Source: Clostridium sartagoforme (GTDB lineage: Bacteria; Bacillota; Clostridia; Clostridiales; Clostridiaceae). Taken from it: a DNA stretch of 64,000 nucleotides. Made by a program: the position numbers and the translations under genes. Positions 28,240 through 36,855 of this stretch are shown here, piece after piece. A model generated the notes under the pieces. The model was given only the letters and a program-made list of their open reading frames with translations. It was not told the origin of the DNA and did no database searches. The number at the start of each line of letters is the position of its first letter. Position 1 is the stretch's first letter. Where the stretch lies: the NCBI RefSeq assembly GCF_004794105.1, contig NZ_SRYR01000001.1, positions 1,475,768 through 1,539,767 of the forward strand, in the 5' to 3' direction.

Positions 28240-28377
28240 TTAATTTTCACACTCTAAGTTTGCAACTGTACATGAAGTTTTGCAAGCTGATTGACATGAG
28301 TTAGCACATTCTTTACAGCCTGGCTTAACTAAGCTGTTTTTAATGTTAGTCTTGTTGATTGTCTTAATATGCTTCAT
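28240..28377 (-). CDS. scfA: SCIFF ranthipeptide precursor (six cysteines in forty-five residues)
   Basis: I translated the minus strand 28377 to 28240: exactly 45 aa, beginning MKHIKTINKTNIKNSLVKPG and holding six Cys (positions 21, 24, 28, 32, 36, 43), the defining SCIFF pattern. Shine-Dalgarno GGGGGAG precedes the ATG. A promoter (28412-28440) lies upstream and the maturase downstream. SCIFF peptides are near universal in clostridia, and their biological role is unsettled. The C-terminal half carries the Cys-xx-Cys units that become sactionine/ranthionine-type crosslinks. Confidence 0.97.
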   Translation of the reverse strand: MKHIKTINKTNIKNSLVKPGCKECANSCQSACKTSCTVANLECEN

Positions 28378-28411
28378 AATAATTTCTCCCCCATATTACA
28401 AATTCTTTCCG

Positions 28412-28440
28412 ATTATATCACAAAATATCGAACTTTTAAA
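28412..28440 (-). promoter_or_regulatory. Probable promoter of scfA
   Basis: Minus strand TTTAAA (28440-28435), 17-base spacer, perfect TATAAT (28417-28412), 35 bases before the scfA start. Confidence 0.6.
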
Positions 28441-28480
28441 GACAATATTTACTTTATTCTCTATATTTTATACTATTATT

Positions 28481-29152
28481 TTAATTGCTTAAATATTCTT
28501 CAAATCTTCTTATATTAGCTTTCTTTCCTATAACTACAATTAAATCATTTTCTCTTAAAATATATTCTGGATCAACTTCAATCATAGTCTCTTCATCTCT
28601 CTCTACAGCTATTATATTTAAGTTGAACTCATTTCTGATTTTAGATTTTAATATACTTTTACCATCTATCCTATTTGTTGCTCTTAATTCTTCTATATGA
28701 ATATCATTATTTAATTCTATAAATTCTAAAGCTTCTTCATTAAGTAATCTATTTGCAATTCTTATAGCCATATCATTTTCTGGATAAACTATTTCTGCAC
28801 CTATCTTCTTTAATACACATCCTTGCTCATAAGTATTAGCTTTAGCAATAACTCTCTTAACTCCCATATTAATTACGTTTAGAGTAGTTAATATACTTAC
28901 ATCAATCTTTTCTCCAATACATACAAATACTGTGCCGCAATTTTGTATTCCTGTTTCTAATAGAGTTTCTTTATTTAAATTGTTTACTACAAAAGCATTA
29001 TCTGTATATGATCTAATTTGCTTTACTTTATTTTCATCACTATCTAATACTACAACATCTTTTCCTGCTTCAATTAAAGTTTTAGCTAAGGCAAATCCAA
29101 ATCTACCTATTCCTATAATTCCAAATTCTACTGCTGGTTTAAGATTAAACAT
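28481..29152 (-). CDS. ktrA: Potassium uptake regulatory subunit, KtrA/TrkA type
   Basis: 223 aa peripheral regulator of K+ uptake. N-terminal RCK domain with NAD(H)/nucleotide-binding GIGRFGFALAKTL and the ribose-binding Asp in VVVLDSDENK; C-terminal RCK_C domain (IRNEFNLNIIAVERDEE ... ENDLIVVIGKK). Binds ATP/ADP, and in several Firmicutes c-di-AMP through RCK_C. Starts 11 bases after ktrB, so they form one operon. Confidence 0.92.
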   Translation of the reverse strand: MFNLKPAVEFGIIGIGRFGFALAKTLIEAGKDVVVLDSDENKVKQIRSYTDNAFVVNNLNKETLLETGIQNCGTVFVCIGEKIDVSILTTLNVINMGVKRVIAKANTYEQGCVLKKIGAEIVYPENDMAIRIANRLLNEEALEFIELNNDIHIEELRATNRIDGKSILKSKIRNEFNLNIIAVERDEETMIEVDPEYILRENDLIVVIGKKANIRRFEEYLSN

Positions 29153-29163
29153 AATATTTCCCC

Positions 29164-30456
29164 CTATCCTATAATTACTGCTTCTTCTGAATAAGAAGCA
29201 CCTTGAGTTTGTTTAAAGGACCAAATAGTTGCCATAGTCATAGGTCCAAGTCTACCGATAAACATTATTACAGATATAATTATCTTACTAGGATCAGTTA
29301 AATCTGGTGTTATTCCAGTAGATAATCCAACTGTACCAAAGGCACTAGTAGTTTCAAATAATAATTGCATAAATGAGTAATTTGGCTCTAAAACGCTTAA
29401 CATAAATGTTCCAATACAAACTACTAATAATGCTAAAATTATTAAATTGAAAGCCTTAATTATTGTATTAGCAGGTATTTTCCTCTTAAAAGCGGTACAG
29501 TACTTATTAGTTGCAGTACTATATATACTTCTAAATAAAGTAAACATTGTAGTAGTTTTAATCCCCCCTCCTGTAGATCCAGGTGAAGCACCAATAAACA
29601 TTAAAATTGTTAAAGTAAATAATCCTGCATTTGTAAAGTTTCCTAATGGATAAGTACTAAATCCTGCGGTTCTTGCTGAAGTACTAAAGAAAAAGGCTCC
29701 AAGCCATGAAATATCTTCAGTTGCTTTTAAGAATACAGTTCCAACTATAAGTAAGAAGGCAGTCATTACAATAACTACTTTAGTATGTAAACTAAATTTA
29801 CTAAACTTTTTATACACTATTATTTCTCTAATTACTAAGAATCCTAACCCACCGAATATAATAAGTCCACAAGTTGTAAGGTTTAATAATATATTACTTT
29901 GGTAAGGTATTAAATTCTGAAGTCCTCCTAATATATCAAAACCTGAATTATTAAAGGCTGCCACTGAGTGGAAAACACTAATTCCCAAAGCATCTAATGG
30001 ACTATAGTCTTTGGAAAAGACTATATAGCTTAATATAGTACCTATTAATTCAAAGCTTAATGTCATAATTAATACTGCTTTAACTAACCTAACTAAGCCT
30101 TGCATTGTATCTAAATTCATGGATTCTTTAATAAGCATTCTTTCCTTAATACCTACTTTTTTACCCATAAGTAATATAAAACCAACACCTACTGAAGTTA
30201 CTCCAAGTCCTCCAATTTGAATTAAGAGAGCTACTACAGTTCGTCCAAAAACTGTAAAGGTATCTGCTGTATCAACAGCTATTAATCCAGTAACACAAAC
30301 TGCACTAGTTGAAGTGAATAAAGCATCTACAAAGGTGACTGTTTGTCCATCTCTTATTGAAATAGGTAATTTTAATAAGAGTGCTCCAATCAAAATAACT
30401 GAAAAAAACCCTAAAACAATGATTCTACCAGGGCTTATTTTCTTTAATACTCCCAT
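29164..30456 (-). CDS. ktrB: Potassium/sodium uptake membrane subunit, KtrB/TrkH type
   Basis: 430 aa integral membrane channel-like subunit; start chosen at the ATG at 30456 behind AAGGAG. Four pore-loop repeats with the selectivity-filter glycines are seen in FTSTSAVCVTGLIAV, SVAAFNNSGFDIL, STSARTAGFSTYPLG and TTSAFGTVGLSTG. Works with the cytosolic KtrA encoded downstream. A perfect TTGACA-17-TATAAT promoter is upstream; I saw no ydaO-type c-di-AMP riboswitch in the short leader. Confidence 0.95.
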   Translation of the reverse strand: MGVLKKISPGRIIVLGFFSVILIGALLLKLPISIRDGQTVTFVDALFTSTSAVCVTGLIAVDTADTFTVFGRTVVALLIQIGGLGVTSVGVGFILLMGKKVGIKERMLIKESMNLDTMQGLVRLVKAVLIMTLSFELIGTILSYIVFSKDYSPLDALGISVFHSVAAFNNSGFDILGGLQNLIPYQSNILLNLTTCGLIIFGGLGFLVIREIIVYKKFSKFSLHTKVVIVMTAFLLIVGTVFLKATEDISWLGAFFFSTSARTAGFSTYPLGNFTNAGLFTLTILMFIGASPGSTGGGIKTTTMFTLFRSIYSTATNKYCTAFKRKIPANTIIKAFNLIILALLVVCIGTFMLSVLEPNYSFMQLLFETTSAFGTVGLSTGITPDLTDPSKIIISVIMFIGRLGPMTMATIWSFKQTQGASYSEEAVIIG

Positions 30457-30522
30457 AATAAAGATCTCCTTCATAATATAAGTAATATTTTATGTCGTAT
30501 CCATTTTATCAATTTATGCTTA

Positions 30523-30551
30523 ATTATATATTCCTAAAATTTTACTGTCAA
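30523..30551 (-). promoter_or_regulatory. Promoter of ktrBA
   Basis: Minus strand: TTGACA (30551-30546), 17-base spacer, TATAAT (30528-30523). A perfect sigma-A consensus promoter, about 60 bases before the ktrB start. Confidence 0.9.
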
Positions 30552-30837
30552 TTTCTTTATTTTTACCGAAATTCTCTTAATTTAGCCCTGAAATGTAAAT
30601 AAATCAAATTAGTTTTCATTTAATTATAAAACGTCACAAATACAAGGTTTTTCAATTAACAATTAGCAATTAATAATTAACAGTTAAGGTTAAAATTTAG
30701 CCGAGCTAAATTTTTTTAATAAAGCCCTTAATATTCTAAATTTATATGTATTTCTTCAAAAATTTAAGCAAACTATTTCTTCATAATAAAGTCCTCACTC
30801 TTCTCAATTTTGTATATTATTTTAAAGCTTTAAACCT

Positions 30838-30867
30838 AAATAAAAAGGCTCGTATTTACTACGAACC
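30838..30867 (-). terminator. Terminator of the lipoprotein gene
   Basis: 8-bp stem GGTTCGTA/TACGAGCC (30847-30854 with 30860-30867, one G-T pair), then TTTTTATTT on the minus strand, immediately behind the stop codon. Confidence 0.85.
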
Positions 30868-30874
30868 CCTACTT

Positions 30875-31597
30875 CTACTTATATATAATGTCTCTTATTA
30901 TAAATCCTAGATCACTTTCACTTAATTGATAGTCAAAATTTGATTTAATAGTTAATTTTTCATTATTAAGAAATAAATCTGATGAATCAGCCCAATCTGA
31001 ATTTATTACATCCCCATTCTTATCTACTTCTAAAATATCCAAAGAAACATAAGCTATATCCATTCCACTAGTATTTGTTAAAGTAATTTCTAACTCTTCA
31101 ACTCCTGCAGCTGAGTGCCTTGTATAGCTGTCAATTAACACTGCCCAATCATTATTGTTAGTTGAATTGCTACTACCACCACCAAGTTTAGAAATTAACT
31201 TTTGTGCATCTTCATAATACTCACTAACTTCACTAACTTCTTCTAATTGCGTTGAGTACATCATCTTTTCAGCTTTACTTAAATCTTCTAATGATTTATT
31301 TTCAGTATTCTTTATTACTCTTTCATATACAGTTTTGCCAACTGATATGTCTTCAATAAGAGTTAATGACTCTTCAGCTTTCTTTGCCACTTTTTTATTT
31401 TCATCTTTTTTTAATTTATGAAGTTCTGTCATTACATCTATTTGCTTAGAATTATCAGCTTTATACTCTTGGACTAGTGTATCAATTTCAGTCATTTTTC
31501 CTGACTTATCAGTTCCATTGCAACCTACTAATATTAATATACCTGCTACAACTACACTTATCATTGTATTTCTTGTTTTTTTATTATTAAAAATCAT
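30875..31597 (-). CDS. Lipoprotein of unknown function
   Basis: 240 aa from the ATG at 31597 behind GGGGGTG (an in-frame GTG five codons earlier lies before the Shine-Dalgarno). Signal sequence with lipobox LILVGC, so it is anchored outside the membrane. Residues about 25-140 are K/E-rich helices; from about 150 a beta-rich domain (NDWAVLIDSYTRHSAAGVEELEITLTNTSG, then YVSLDILEVDKNGDV) resembles the Ig-like domains that follow many Firmicutes lipoprotein signal regions. Function not known. Single gene with its own terminator. Confidence 0.65.
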   Translation of the reverse strand: MIFNNKKTRNTMISVVVAGILILVGCNGTDKSGKMTEIDTLVQEYKADNSKQIDVMTELHKLKKDENKKVAKKAEESLTLIEDISVGKTVYERVIKNTENKSLEDLSKAEKMMYSTQLEEVSEVSEYYEDAQKLISKLGGGSSNSTNNNDWAVLIDSYTRHSAAGVEELEITLTNTSGMDIAYVSLDILEVDKNGDVINSDWADSSDLFLNNEKLTIKSNFDYQLSESDLGFIIRDIIYK

Positions 31598-31975
31598 CTT
31601 ATTCACCCCCACTATATATTTCTATATAAATACATTATTACCTTCTTTTTCATATATTAAAACTATAATTCTACGTTAATCTAAATATAAATTATACTAA
31701 TATGTTTTAAATATCCTCTTTTTCGTTAGCATTTTTTACTAATAGTTAAGTTATTTTTCTCAGTTTTCTGAGCTTTTTTAAATTCTTTAATCCAAAATTA
31801 AAAGACTGTAGAGATTTAAATTTAAATAAATCTCTACAGTCTCTATACGCTTTAAAAATCATATTACTAAATTAATAATATAACTAAAAATGAAATTAAA
31901 AACTCTTTAATTCAGTGATTTAGAACAAATCACATCCTAAATTATTCATTGTTAATTATTAATTGGCAATTGACA
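31598..31975. other. Intergenic region yebC-lipoprotein gene
   Basis: A 378-base gap. It contains the yebC terminator (31793-31842), R2-like AATTATTAATTGGCAATTG remnant next to yebC (31935-31972), and an imperfect hairpin GTGATTT/AAATCAC near 31916-31934. The rest is AT-rich sequence in which I see no gene. Confidence 0.6.
31793..31842 (-). terminator. Terminator downstream of yebC
   Basis: Perfect 16-bp stem (31803-31818 with 31827-31842), then TTTTAATTTTGG on the minus strand. Confidence 0.85.
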
Positions 31976-32713
31976 TTACTCTTCCCATCCTTCAGGGAAT
32001 TCTGCATTGTGGTAAACTTCTTGAACGTCATCGTCATCATCAAGTAAGTCTAACATCTTTTGGAACTTCTTAGCATCATCTTCATTTAGTTCAGTATAAG
32101 TATCTGGTATCATCTTAACTGCTGCTTCTAAGAATTCTAATCCTTCTGCTTCTAAGGCTTCTCTTACTGCACCAAAGTCTTCTGGAGTAGTAGTTACTAT
32201 AAATACTTCTTCTTCAGATACAAAGTCTTCTGCTCCAGCATCTAAAGCAAGCATCATTATTTCATCTTCATCTTTATCTTCTTTTTCAATTACTATTTCA
32301 CCTTTTTCTTGGAACATAAAGCTAACACAACCTGTTGCTCCCATGTTTCCACCGCCTTTAGTAAAGGCACTTCTTACATTACCTGCTGATCTGTTTTTAT
32401 TATCAGTTAAAGTTTCAACTATAACTGCAACTCCTGATGGACCATATCCTTCATAAACAATACTTTCATAGTTTACAGCTGATAATTCACCTGAAGCTTT
32501 TTTAATTGATCTTACTATATTATCATTAGGCATATTTGCAGCCTTTGCTTTAGCAATTACATCTCTTAATTTTGGATTGTTGTCGGGAACAGGGCCTCCA
32601 TTTTTAACTGCAATTACAATTTCTTTACCTAACTTTGTAAAGATTTTTCCTCTTTTTGCATCTACTTTTCCTTTTTTATTTTGAATATTATGCCATTTTG
32701 AATGTCCTGACAT
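31976..32713 (-). CDS. yebC: YebC/PmpR-family protein (probable transcription/translation factor)
   Basis: 245 aa, start at the ATG at 32713 behind GGGAGGA. Family hallmark N terminus [19 protein letters not shown], then [21 protein letters not shown] and [20 protein letters not shown]. The family was described as DNA-binding regulators; more recent work links YebC2-type paralogs to ribosome stalling at polyproline. The DNA or ribosome role of this copy cannot be told from sequence. Monocistronic. Confidence 0.95.
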   Translation of the reverse strand: MSGHSKWHNIQNKKGKVDAKRGKIFTKLGKEIVIAVKNGGPVPDNNPKLRDVIAKAKAANMPNDNIVRSIKKASGELSAVNYESIVYEGYGPSGVAVIVETLTDNKNRSAGNVRSAFTKGGGNMGATGCVSFMFQEKGEIVIEKEDKDEDEIMMLALDAGAEDFVSEEEVFIVTTTPEDFGAVREALEAEGLEFLEAAVKMIPDTYTELNEDDAKKFQKMLDLLDDDDDVQEVYHNAEFPEGWEE

Positions 32714-32796
32714 TTTAATTCCTCCCAACATTAATCTAAAATTTTTAACCTAAGTGGAATTATATCATAATTATTTTTTTATTACAAATCTTCTAC

Positions 32797-32846
32797 ATAA
32801 AACTACCCTTCAAGTATCGGGGGAATTAAGTCCGCTTGAAGGGTAG
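32797..32846 (-). terminator. Terminator of the amino-sugar acid operon
   Basis: 12-bp perfect stem CTACCCTTCAAG/CTTGAAGGGTAG (32803-32814 with 32835-32846), 20-base loop, TTTTATG tail on the minus strand, just after the kinase stop codon. Confidence 0.88.
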
Positions 32847-32851
32847 TAAAT

Positions 32852-33862
32852 CTATCTAATTAAATCAACATGCTTATTATTCATAAATCTTTTAATATCT
32901 TCCACTCCAAGTACAGGACTATCTCCATATGTAGTATGAGCTAATACACCGCTGCAAGTAGCAAACTCAATTGCTTCTTTCTTATCAAAACCATTTAATA
33001 TTCCATGAATAGCACCTGCTGCAAAGCCGTCACCTGCTCCAACTCTATCATAAATAGTTAATTCATATTCCTTACTTAAAATAAAGTCTTCATTATCTAA
33101 TAAATACCCTTGTAAAAATTGTTTTTTGCCATCATTTCTTCTTTTTGTTCCAACCATTATTTCTATACCATATAGCTTTCTCATAGAATTTAAGATGAAT
33201 TTTGTTTTATCATTTCCTTTTAACTCTTCAGGTGCCTCTATTCCTAATAATAATTCACCATCTTTTTCTCCAGCAAAAACTATATCACTTAGCTTTAATA
33301 TTTTTTCATATTCTTCTTTTGCCTTTATTTTCTCTTCTTCTTTCCATAATGATTCCCTAAAATTACAGTCAAATATAACTTTAATATTCTTTTCTTTTGC
33401 TTTCTTAGCAAGAGTATATACTAAATTCCTTATATTCTCATTTATTGCCAATGAAATTCCACATAAATGGATACAGGACTTTCCTTCTAACATTTTTTCA
33501 ATTTCATAATCTTCAATATTGCTATTGGCAAAAGAACTATCTTTTCTATTCATATATGTTACCCTTGAAGGCCTATCACCAATACCCATCTCCAAAAAGT
33601 ATATTCCAATATGCTGATTTTTATATAAAATATAATTATCATTAATACCTAATTTTCTTAAGTTAGCAGCTGCTGCATACCCAACATTATTACTAGGAAG
33701 AGAAGTTGCTAAATAAACTGTGTTACCCATTTTGTATAACCCAGAAAGAATATTAACTCCAGTACCTGTATATAGAAAATTTAAGGAATCACTTTGAGAC
33801 AATAACTTATAATCCGGTGGCATAAGCCTCATCATCACTTCTCCAAAAGCTAAAATATTCAT
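32852..33862 (-). CDS. PfkB-family sugar kinase, 2-keto-3-deoxygluconate kinase-like
   Basis: 336 aa ribokinase-fold enzyme. Motifs: N-terminal FGEVMMRLMPPDYKL, and the C-terminal PfkB signature YDRVGAGDGFAAGAIHG (catalytic Asp of GAGDGF). The MMRL/substrate region resembles KdgK. Last gene of the PTS operon; with the aldolase next to it the natural product would be 2-keto-3-deoxy-6-phosphogluconate. If the PTS already phosphorylates the sugar acid, a second non-phosphorylated branch is needed to explain the kinase. Substrate is inference. Confidence 0.85.
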   Translation of the reverse strand: MNILAFGEVMMRLMPPDYKLLSQSDSLNFLYTGTGVNILSGLYKMGNTVYLATSLPSNNVGYAAAANLRKLGINDNYILYKNQHIGIYFLEMGIGDRPSRVTYMNRKDSSFANSNIEDYEIEKMLEGKSCIHLCGISLAINENIRNLVYTLAKKAKEKNIKVIFDCNFRESLWKEEEKIKAKEEYEKILKLSDIVFAGEKDGELLLGIEAPEELKGNDKTKFILNSMRKLYGIEIMVGTKRRNDGKKQFLQGYLLDNEDFILSKEYELTIYDRVGAGDGFAAGAIHGILNGFDKKEAIEFATCSGVLAHTTYGDSPVLGVEDIKRFMNNKHVDLIR

Positions 33863-33882
33863 ATTATACCCCTACCTTATTA

Positions 33883-34620
33883 TTAAACTAGCTTTTTAAC
33901 TATAGATAAAAGCTTTTTAATGTCTTCTACCTTAGTATCTCCTGTTTCCTTGTCCACAATGGATGTATAAACATGAGGCACTACTTTCTTTACTCCTTCT
34001 TCTAAAGCAATTTTCACTATTTCTTCAAAATTAGATAAATCTATTCCTCCAGTTGGTTCCATAATAAAATCTAGTTCTGCACAAGCTTTACATACTTCTC
34101 TATATTCATCCTTTGTTTTTAAGCCTCCCATTGGGAAAAACTTAACTGAGCTACATCCCATATCCTTAAGCATTTGGATAGCTGTTCTAACTGGTATTAT
34201 TCCATCTTCTGCCTTAGAACTTAAAGGACCTGTCGATACTTTTACAAATCCAACTTTACCACTTGGTGATATTAATCCATTAACTAAGGTTTCGCTTTGT
34301 CCAAGTAGCCCTCTAGTATATCCAATCCCAGTAAATACTTGATTTACATGTTGTGGTTGAACTTCTTTTGATATTTCAGCAACCATCTTCCATTGATTAG
34401 GATCTCCAGCTCCTAGTCCTACTGAAATAGAATTATTTATTTCTTTACTATAAATTTTCATATCTTCTACTGCTTCTTCTACAGTATTATAATTTTTTGA
34501 TAAAAGTCCTGCTAAAACATGACCTTCTGCTGCTTTGTAAACTTCTCTAGCATTTTCTATAGAGTTTACTAAAACATTTAAACATATTTTGTCCTTATAA
34601 AAATTTGCTTTTAAACTCAT
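33883..34620 (-). CDS. DgaF-like 2-dehydro-3-deoxyphosphogluconate aldolase
   Basis: 245 aa. Resembles the DgaF/KDGP-aldolase family (LNVLVNSIENAREVYKAAEGHVLAGLLSKNY at the N terminus; VKFFPMGGLKTKDEYREVCKAC; IMEPTGGIDLSNFEEI). The Lys of SSVKFFPMG is the probable Schiff-base residue. DgaF of Salmonella splits KDPG to pyruvate + glyceraldehyde-3-phosphate in D-glucosaminate use. 11 bases downstream of the DgaE-like gene, consistent with the same pathway. Confidence 0.88.
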   Translation of the reverse strand: MSLKANFYKDKICLNVLVNSIENAREVYKAAEGHVLAGLLSKNYNTVEEAVEDMKIYSKEINNSISVGLGAGDPNQWKMVAEISKEVQPQHVNQVFTGIGYTRGLLGQSETLVNGLISPSGKVGFVKVSTGPLSSKAEDGIIPVRTAIQMLKDMGCSSVKFFPMGGLKTKDEYREVCKACAELDFIMEPTGGIDLSNFEEIVKIALEEGVKKVVPHVYTSIVDKETGDTKVEDIKKLLSIVKKLV

Positions 34621-34631
34621 AACAACATCCC

Positions 34632-35741
34632 CTAAACCTTTAGTATATCTTTTATTTTTGTTAGTATAATATTTAACTCATCATCACTAACGTCTCTAAT
34701 ATCTATTTCTATTTTCCCTAAACTTGCTTTATAATCTCTTGTGTATATTTTTATTTCTCCACTTTTAAGTCTCTTTGTAATATCAACTGCTGAAATTTTA
34801 GTGATATTTTCATCAAAGGAAATTTCACTTCTTATTATAGCTCTTCCAGCCTCATCTCTTTTATTTATAGCTTGTACTCCGTTTATCTTGTTTAATTCTA
34901 GATTAAAGTTATTTAACCTTCCTTCTTGCTCAATAATAGACTGTTTATTTTTATTTATATATATTTCAATTGCTTTAGTTAGTCCAAGTATATTTTCTTT
35001 TCCAATTTTCATTACTCTTCCTATACCACTGCCTTGAAGTTTTAAATTATTTATAAACTCTCTTTTTCCTATTACTATTCCTGATGTTGGTCCTTCTAAA
35101 GCTTTAGTCCCACTATAAATAACTGCATCAGCACCTAAATCATAATACTTTATTAAATCTTCTTCAGCTGCTGCATCTACTATTACTGGAAGGTTATATT
35201 TTTTACCTATTTCAATATAATCCTCTATTTCTAAAATTCCTTTTTGAACACAATGATGTGACTTGATATATATTAAAGCTGCAGTGTTATCGTTAATTAA
35301 TGCTTCTACATCTACAACTTCACATTTATTACTATAGCCAGCCTCTTTTATCTTTCCACCACCCATACTTATTGGGATATCTATAGCTGTTCCGTAATTA
35401 ATAATATGTCCTTTTGGGATAATAATTTCTCTTTTCTTATTATCTTCATTATATAAATTCATAATTAAACTATAATCTTCTTTAGAAATAGCAGTAGCTA
35501 TACATTGGGCTATGCCACTTGATGCACTTGATACTATATAAGAAGCTTCAACATTTAATATTCTACTTATATATTCTCCAGTCTTATCTAAAAGATCTTT
35601 TACTTCATAAAAATTACTTGCTCCTTCTTTCATATAAGATAATACATCAGAATTTACTCTTGAGCCTCCTAATATAGTCATCTTACCTGAAGCATTTATA
35701 ACTTTCTTCACATTGAATTTTTCATAAATGTTATCACTCAT
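34632..35741 (-). CDS. DgaE-like PLP-dependent ammonia-lyase (D-glucosaminate-6-phosphate type)
   Basis: 369 aa, SelA-like fold type I. Features: N terminus FNVKKVINASGKMTILGGSRV, DAAAEEDL (PLP pyridine Asp) and AVIYSGTKALEGPTSGIVIG (Schiff-base Lys). DgaE removes ammonia from 2-amino-2-deoxygluconate-6-phosphate to give KDPG. Order amidohydrolase-DgaE-DgaF-kinase with gaps of 2 to 20 bases supports an amino-sugar-acid route. Two bases after the amidohydrolase stop. Confidence 0.9.
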   Translation of the reverse strand: MSDNIYEKFNVKKVINASGKMTILGGSRVNSDVLSYMKEGASNFYEVKDLLDKTGEYISRILNVEASYIVSSASSGIAQCIATAISKEDYSLIMNLYNEDNKKREIIIPKGHIINYGTAIDIPISMGGGKIKEAGYSNKCEVVDVEALINDNTAALIYIKSHHCVQKGILEIEDYIEIGKKYNLPVIVDAAAEEDLIKYYDLGADAVIYSGTKALEGPTSGIVIGKREFINNLKLQGSGIGRVMKIGKENILGLTKAIEIYINKNKQSIIEQEGRLNNFNLELNKINGVQAINKRDEAGRAIIRSEISFDENITKISAVDITKRLKSGEIKIYTRDYKASLGKIEIDIRDVSDDELNIILTKIKDILKV

Positions 35742-35743
35742 AC

Positions 35744-36853
35744 TTACTCCTTATCTATTTCAATATACTCTCCCTTTAATATTACAGCTAAAGGTTTAAA
35801 ATATTCTAAGGCAATTTTCTTATTTCCATTAGAATCTACAAGTTCCTTTTCTCCTTTAACTATATCAAAGATAGTTATATCTGAAATAAATCCTTCTTTT
35901 AATTCTCCAAAGCCTTTAAGTCCTAATATTTCAGCTGGATTTTTAGTAACCATTTCTATAACTTCTTCTTTTTCATAACCTATGGTTAAAGCTTTTGTCA
36001 TAGTAGTTGCTAAATCAAATACTGGACCATGCAACCTATTTCTTTGATAAATATCCGTACTAATACTGTGACACTTAATTCCATTAGTCCTTGCAGTCTC
36101 AGCTACATTAAAATTAAAGCTATCTTTTCCATGAGCTATATCAAAATACACACCTTTTTCATAAGCCTTAATTGCTTCTTCTTTTATAGAATTTTCATCT
36201 TTTAGTATTCCATTTGCTTTACCATTAAAAATATGACTAACTATATTACCTTCTTTTAGTTCATCTAATATTTCCTTTAAAGTTGGAGGTTCAGATCCTA
36301 TATGAACCATTAATGGTAGTCCAGCTTCTTCACTTGCCTTCTTGGCTATTTTTAAAGGAGTAATCCCATTATTACCAACAACTGTTTTACTAATTCTAGC
36401 TTTTACTCCAACTATAAATTCCTTATACTTTTCTACTGCATCCATTAATAAATTTACTTTTAAGTTATCTAAATTTGATAACTCATCTTGGCTTTTAATC
36501 CCCTGCCTTGCAATATTTATAAAGGCAAAAACTCTAGTTTTAACACCCTTACTTTGATTATAAAACTCTTCTATAGTATCTGCTCCTGCTGTTCCAGCAT
36601 CAACCACTACAGTGACACCTTTTTTATATCCAATTTCATCAGCATCATCAGAATATAGCTTAAATTTGTTAAAGCAATGAGTATGCATATCTATCCATCC
36701 AGATGAAATATGCTTTTCTCCTTTTAAATCAATGACTTTTTTTCCTTCTAAGTTTTCTATATTTTCACTTATTTTTAGAATTTTATCCTCTTCTATTTCT
36801 ATATCTATTAAATTTCCATCTATTAATCTTCCATTTTTTATTACTATCTTCAT
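35744..36853 (-). CDS. Amidohydrolase/deacetylase family metallohydrolase (COG3964-like)
   Basis: 369 aa. Metal ligands visible: HTH in SGWIDMHTHCFN near residue 58, carboxylated Lys in IVGVKARISKT, His in PLMVHIGSEPP, His in SHIFNG and Asp in SISTDIYQR. Often mis-named dihydroorotase; relatives from this COG hydrolyse N- or O-acyl groups. In this operon it probably removes the acetyl group from an N-acetylated sugar acid before the ammonia-lyase. Two bases from the GH170-type gene and the DgaE-like gene, so translation is tightly coupled. Confidence 0.85.
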   Translation of the reverse strand: MKIVIKNGRLIDGNLIDIEIEEDKILKISENIENLEGKKVIDLKGEKHISSGWIDMHTHCFNKFKLYSDDADEIGYKKGVTVVVDAGTAGADTIEEFYNQSKGVKTRVFAFINIARQGIKSQDELSNLDNLKVNLLMDAVEKYKEFIVGVKARISKTVVGNNGITPLKIAKKASEEAGLPLMVHIGSEPPTLKEILDELKEGNIVSHIFNGKANGILKDENSIKEEAIKAYEKGVYFDIAHGKDSFNFNVAETARTNGIKCHSISTDIYQRNRLHGPVFDLATTMTKALTIGYEKEEVIEMVTKNPAEILGLKGFGELKEGFISDITIFDIVKGEKELVDSNGNKKIALEYFKPLAVILKGEYIEIDKE

Positions 36854-36855
36854 GA

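Larger units (their letters stand above)
30457..30874. other. Intergenic region lipoprotein-ktrB
   Basis: A 418-base gap. It contains the lipoprotein gene terminator (30843-30867), a 9-bp hairpin with a plus-strand T-tract (30693-30717), R2-like AACAATTAGCAATTAATAATTAACAG-type remnants near 30655-30685, and the ktrB promoter (30523-30551). No gene seen. Confidence 0.6.

Noticed and set aside
30457..30551. c-di-AMP (ydaO-type) riboswitch upstream of ktrB
   Set aside because: The leader is only about 60 bases, without the conserved riboswitch core.
35744..36853. Naming this gene dihydroorotase
   Set aside because: A true pyrC is in the pyr operon (59792-60988); the operon context and motif spacing fit a COG3964-type deacylase.
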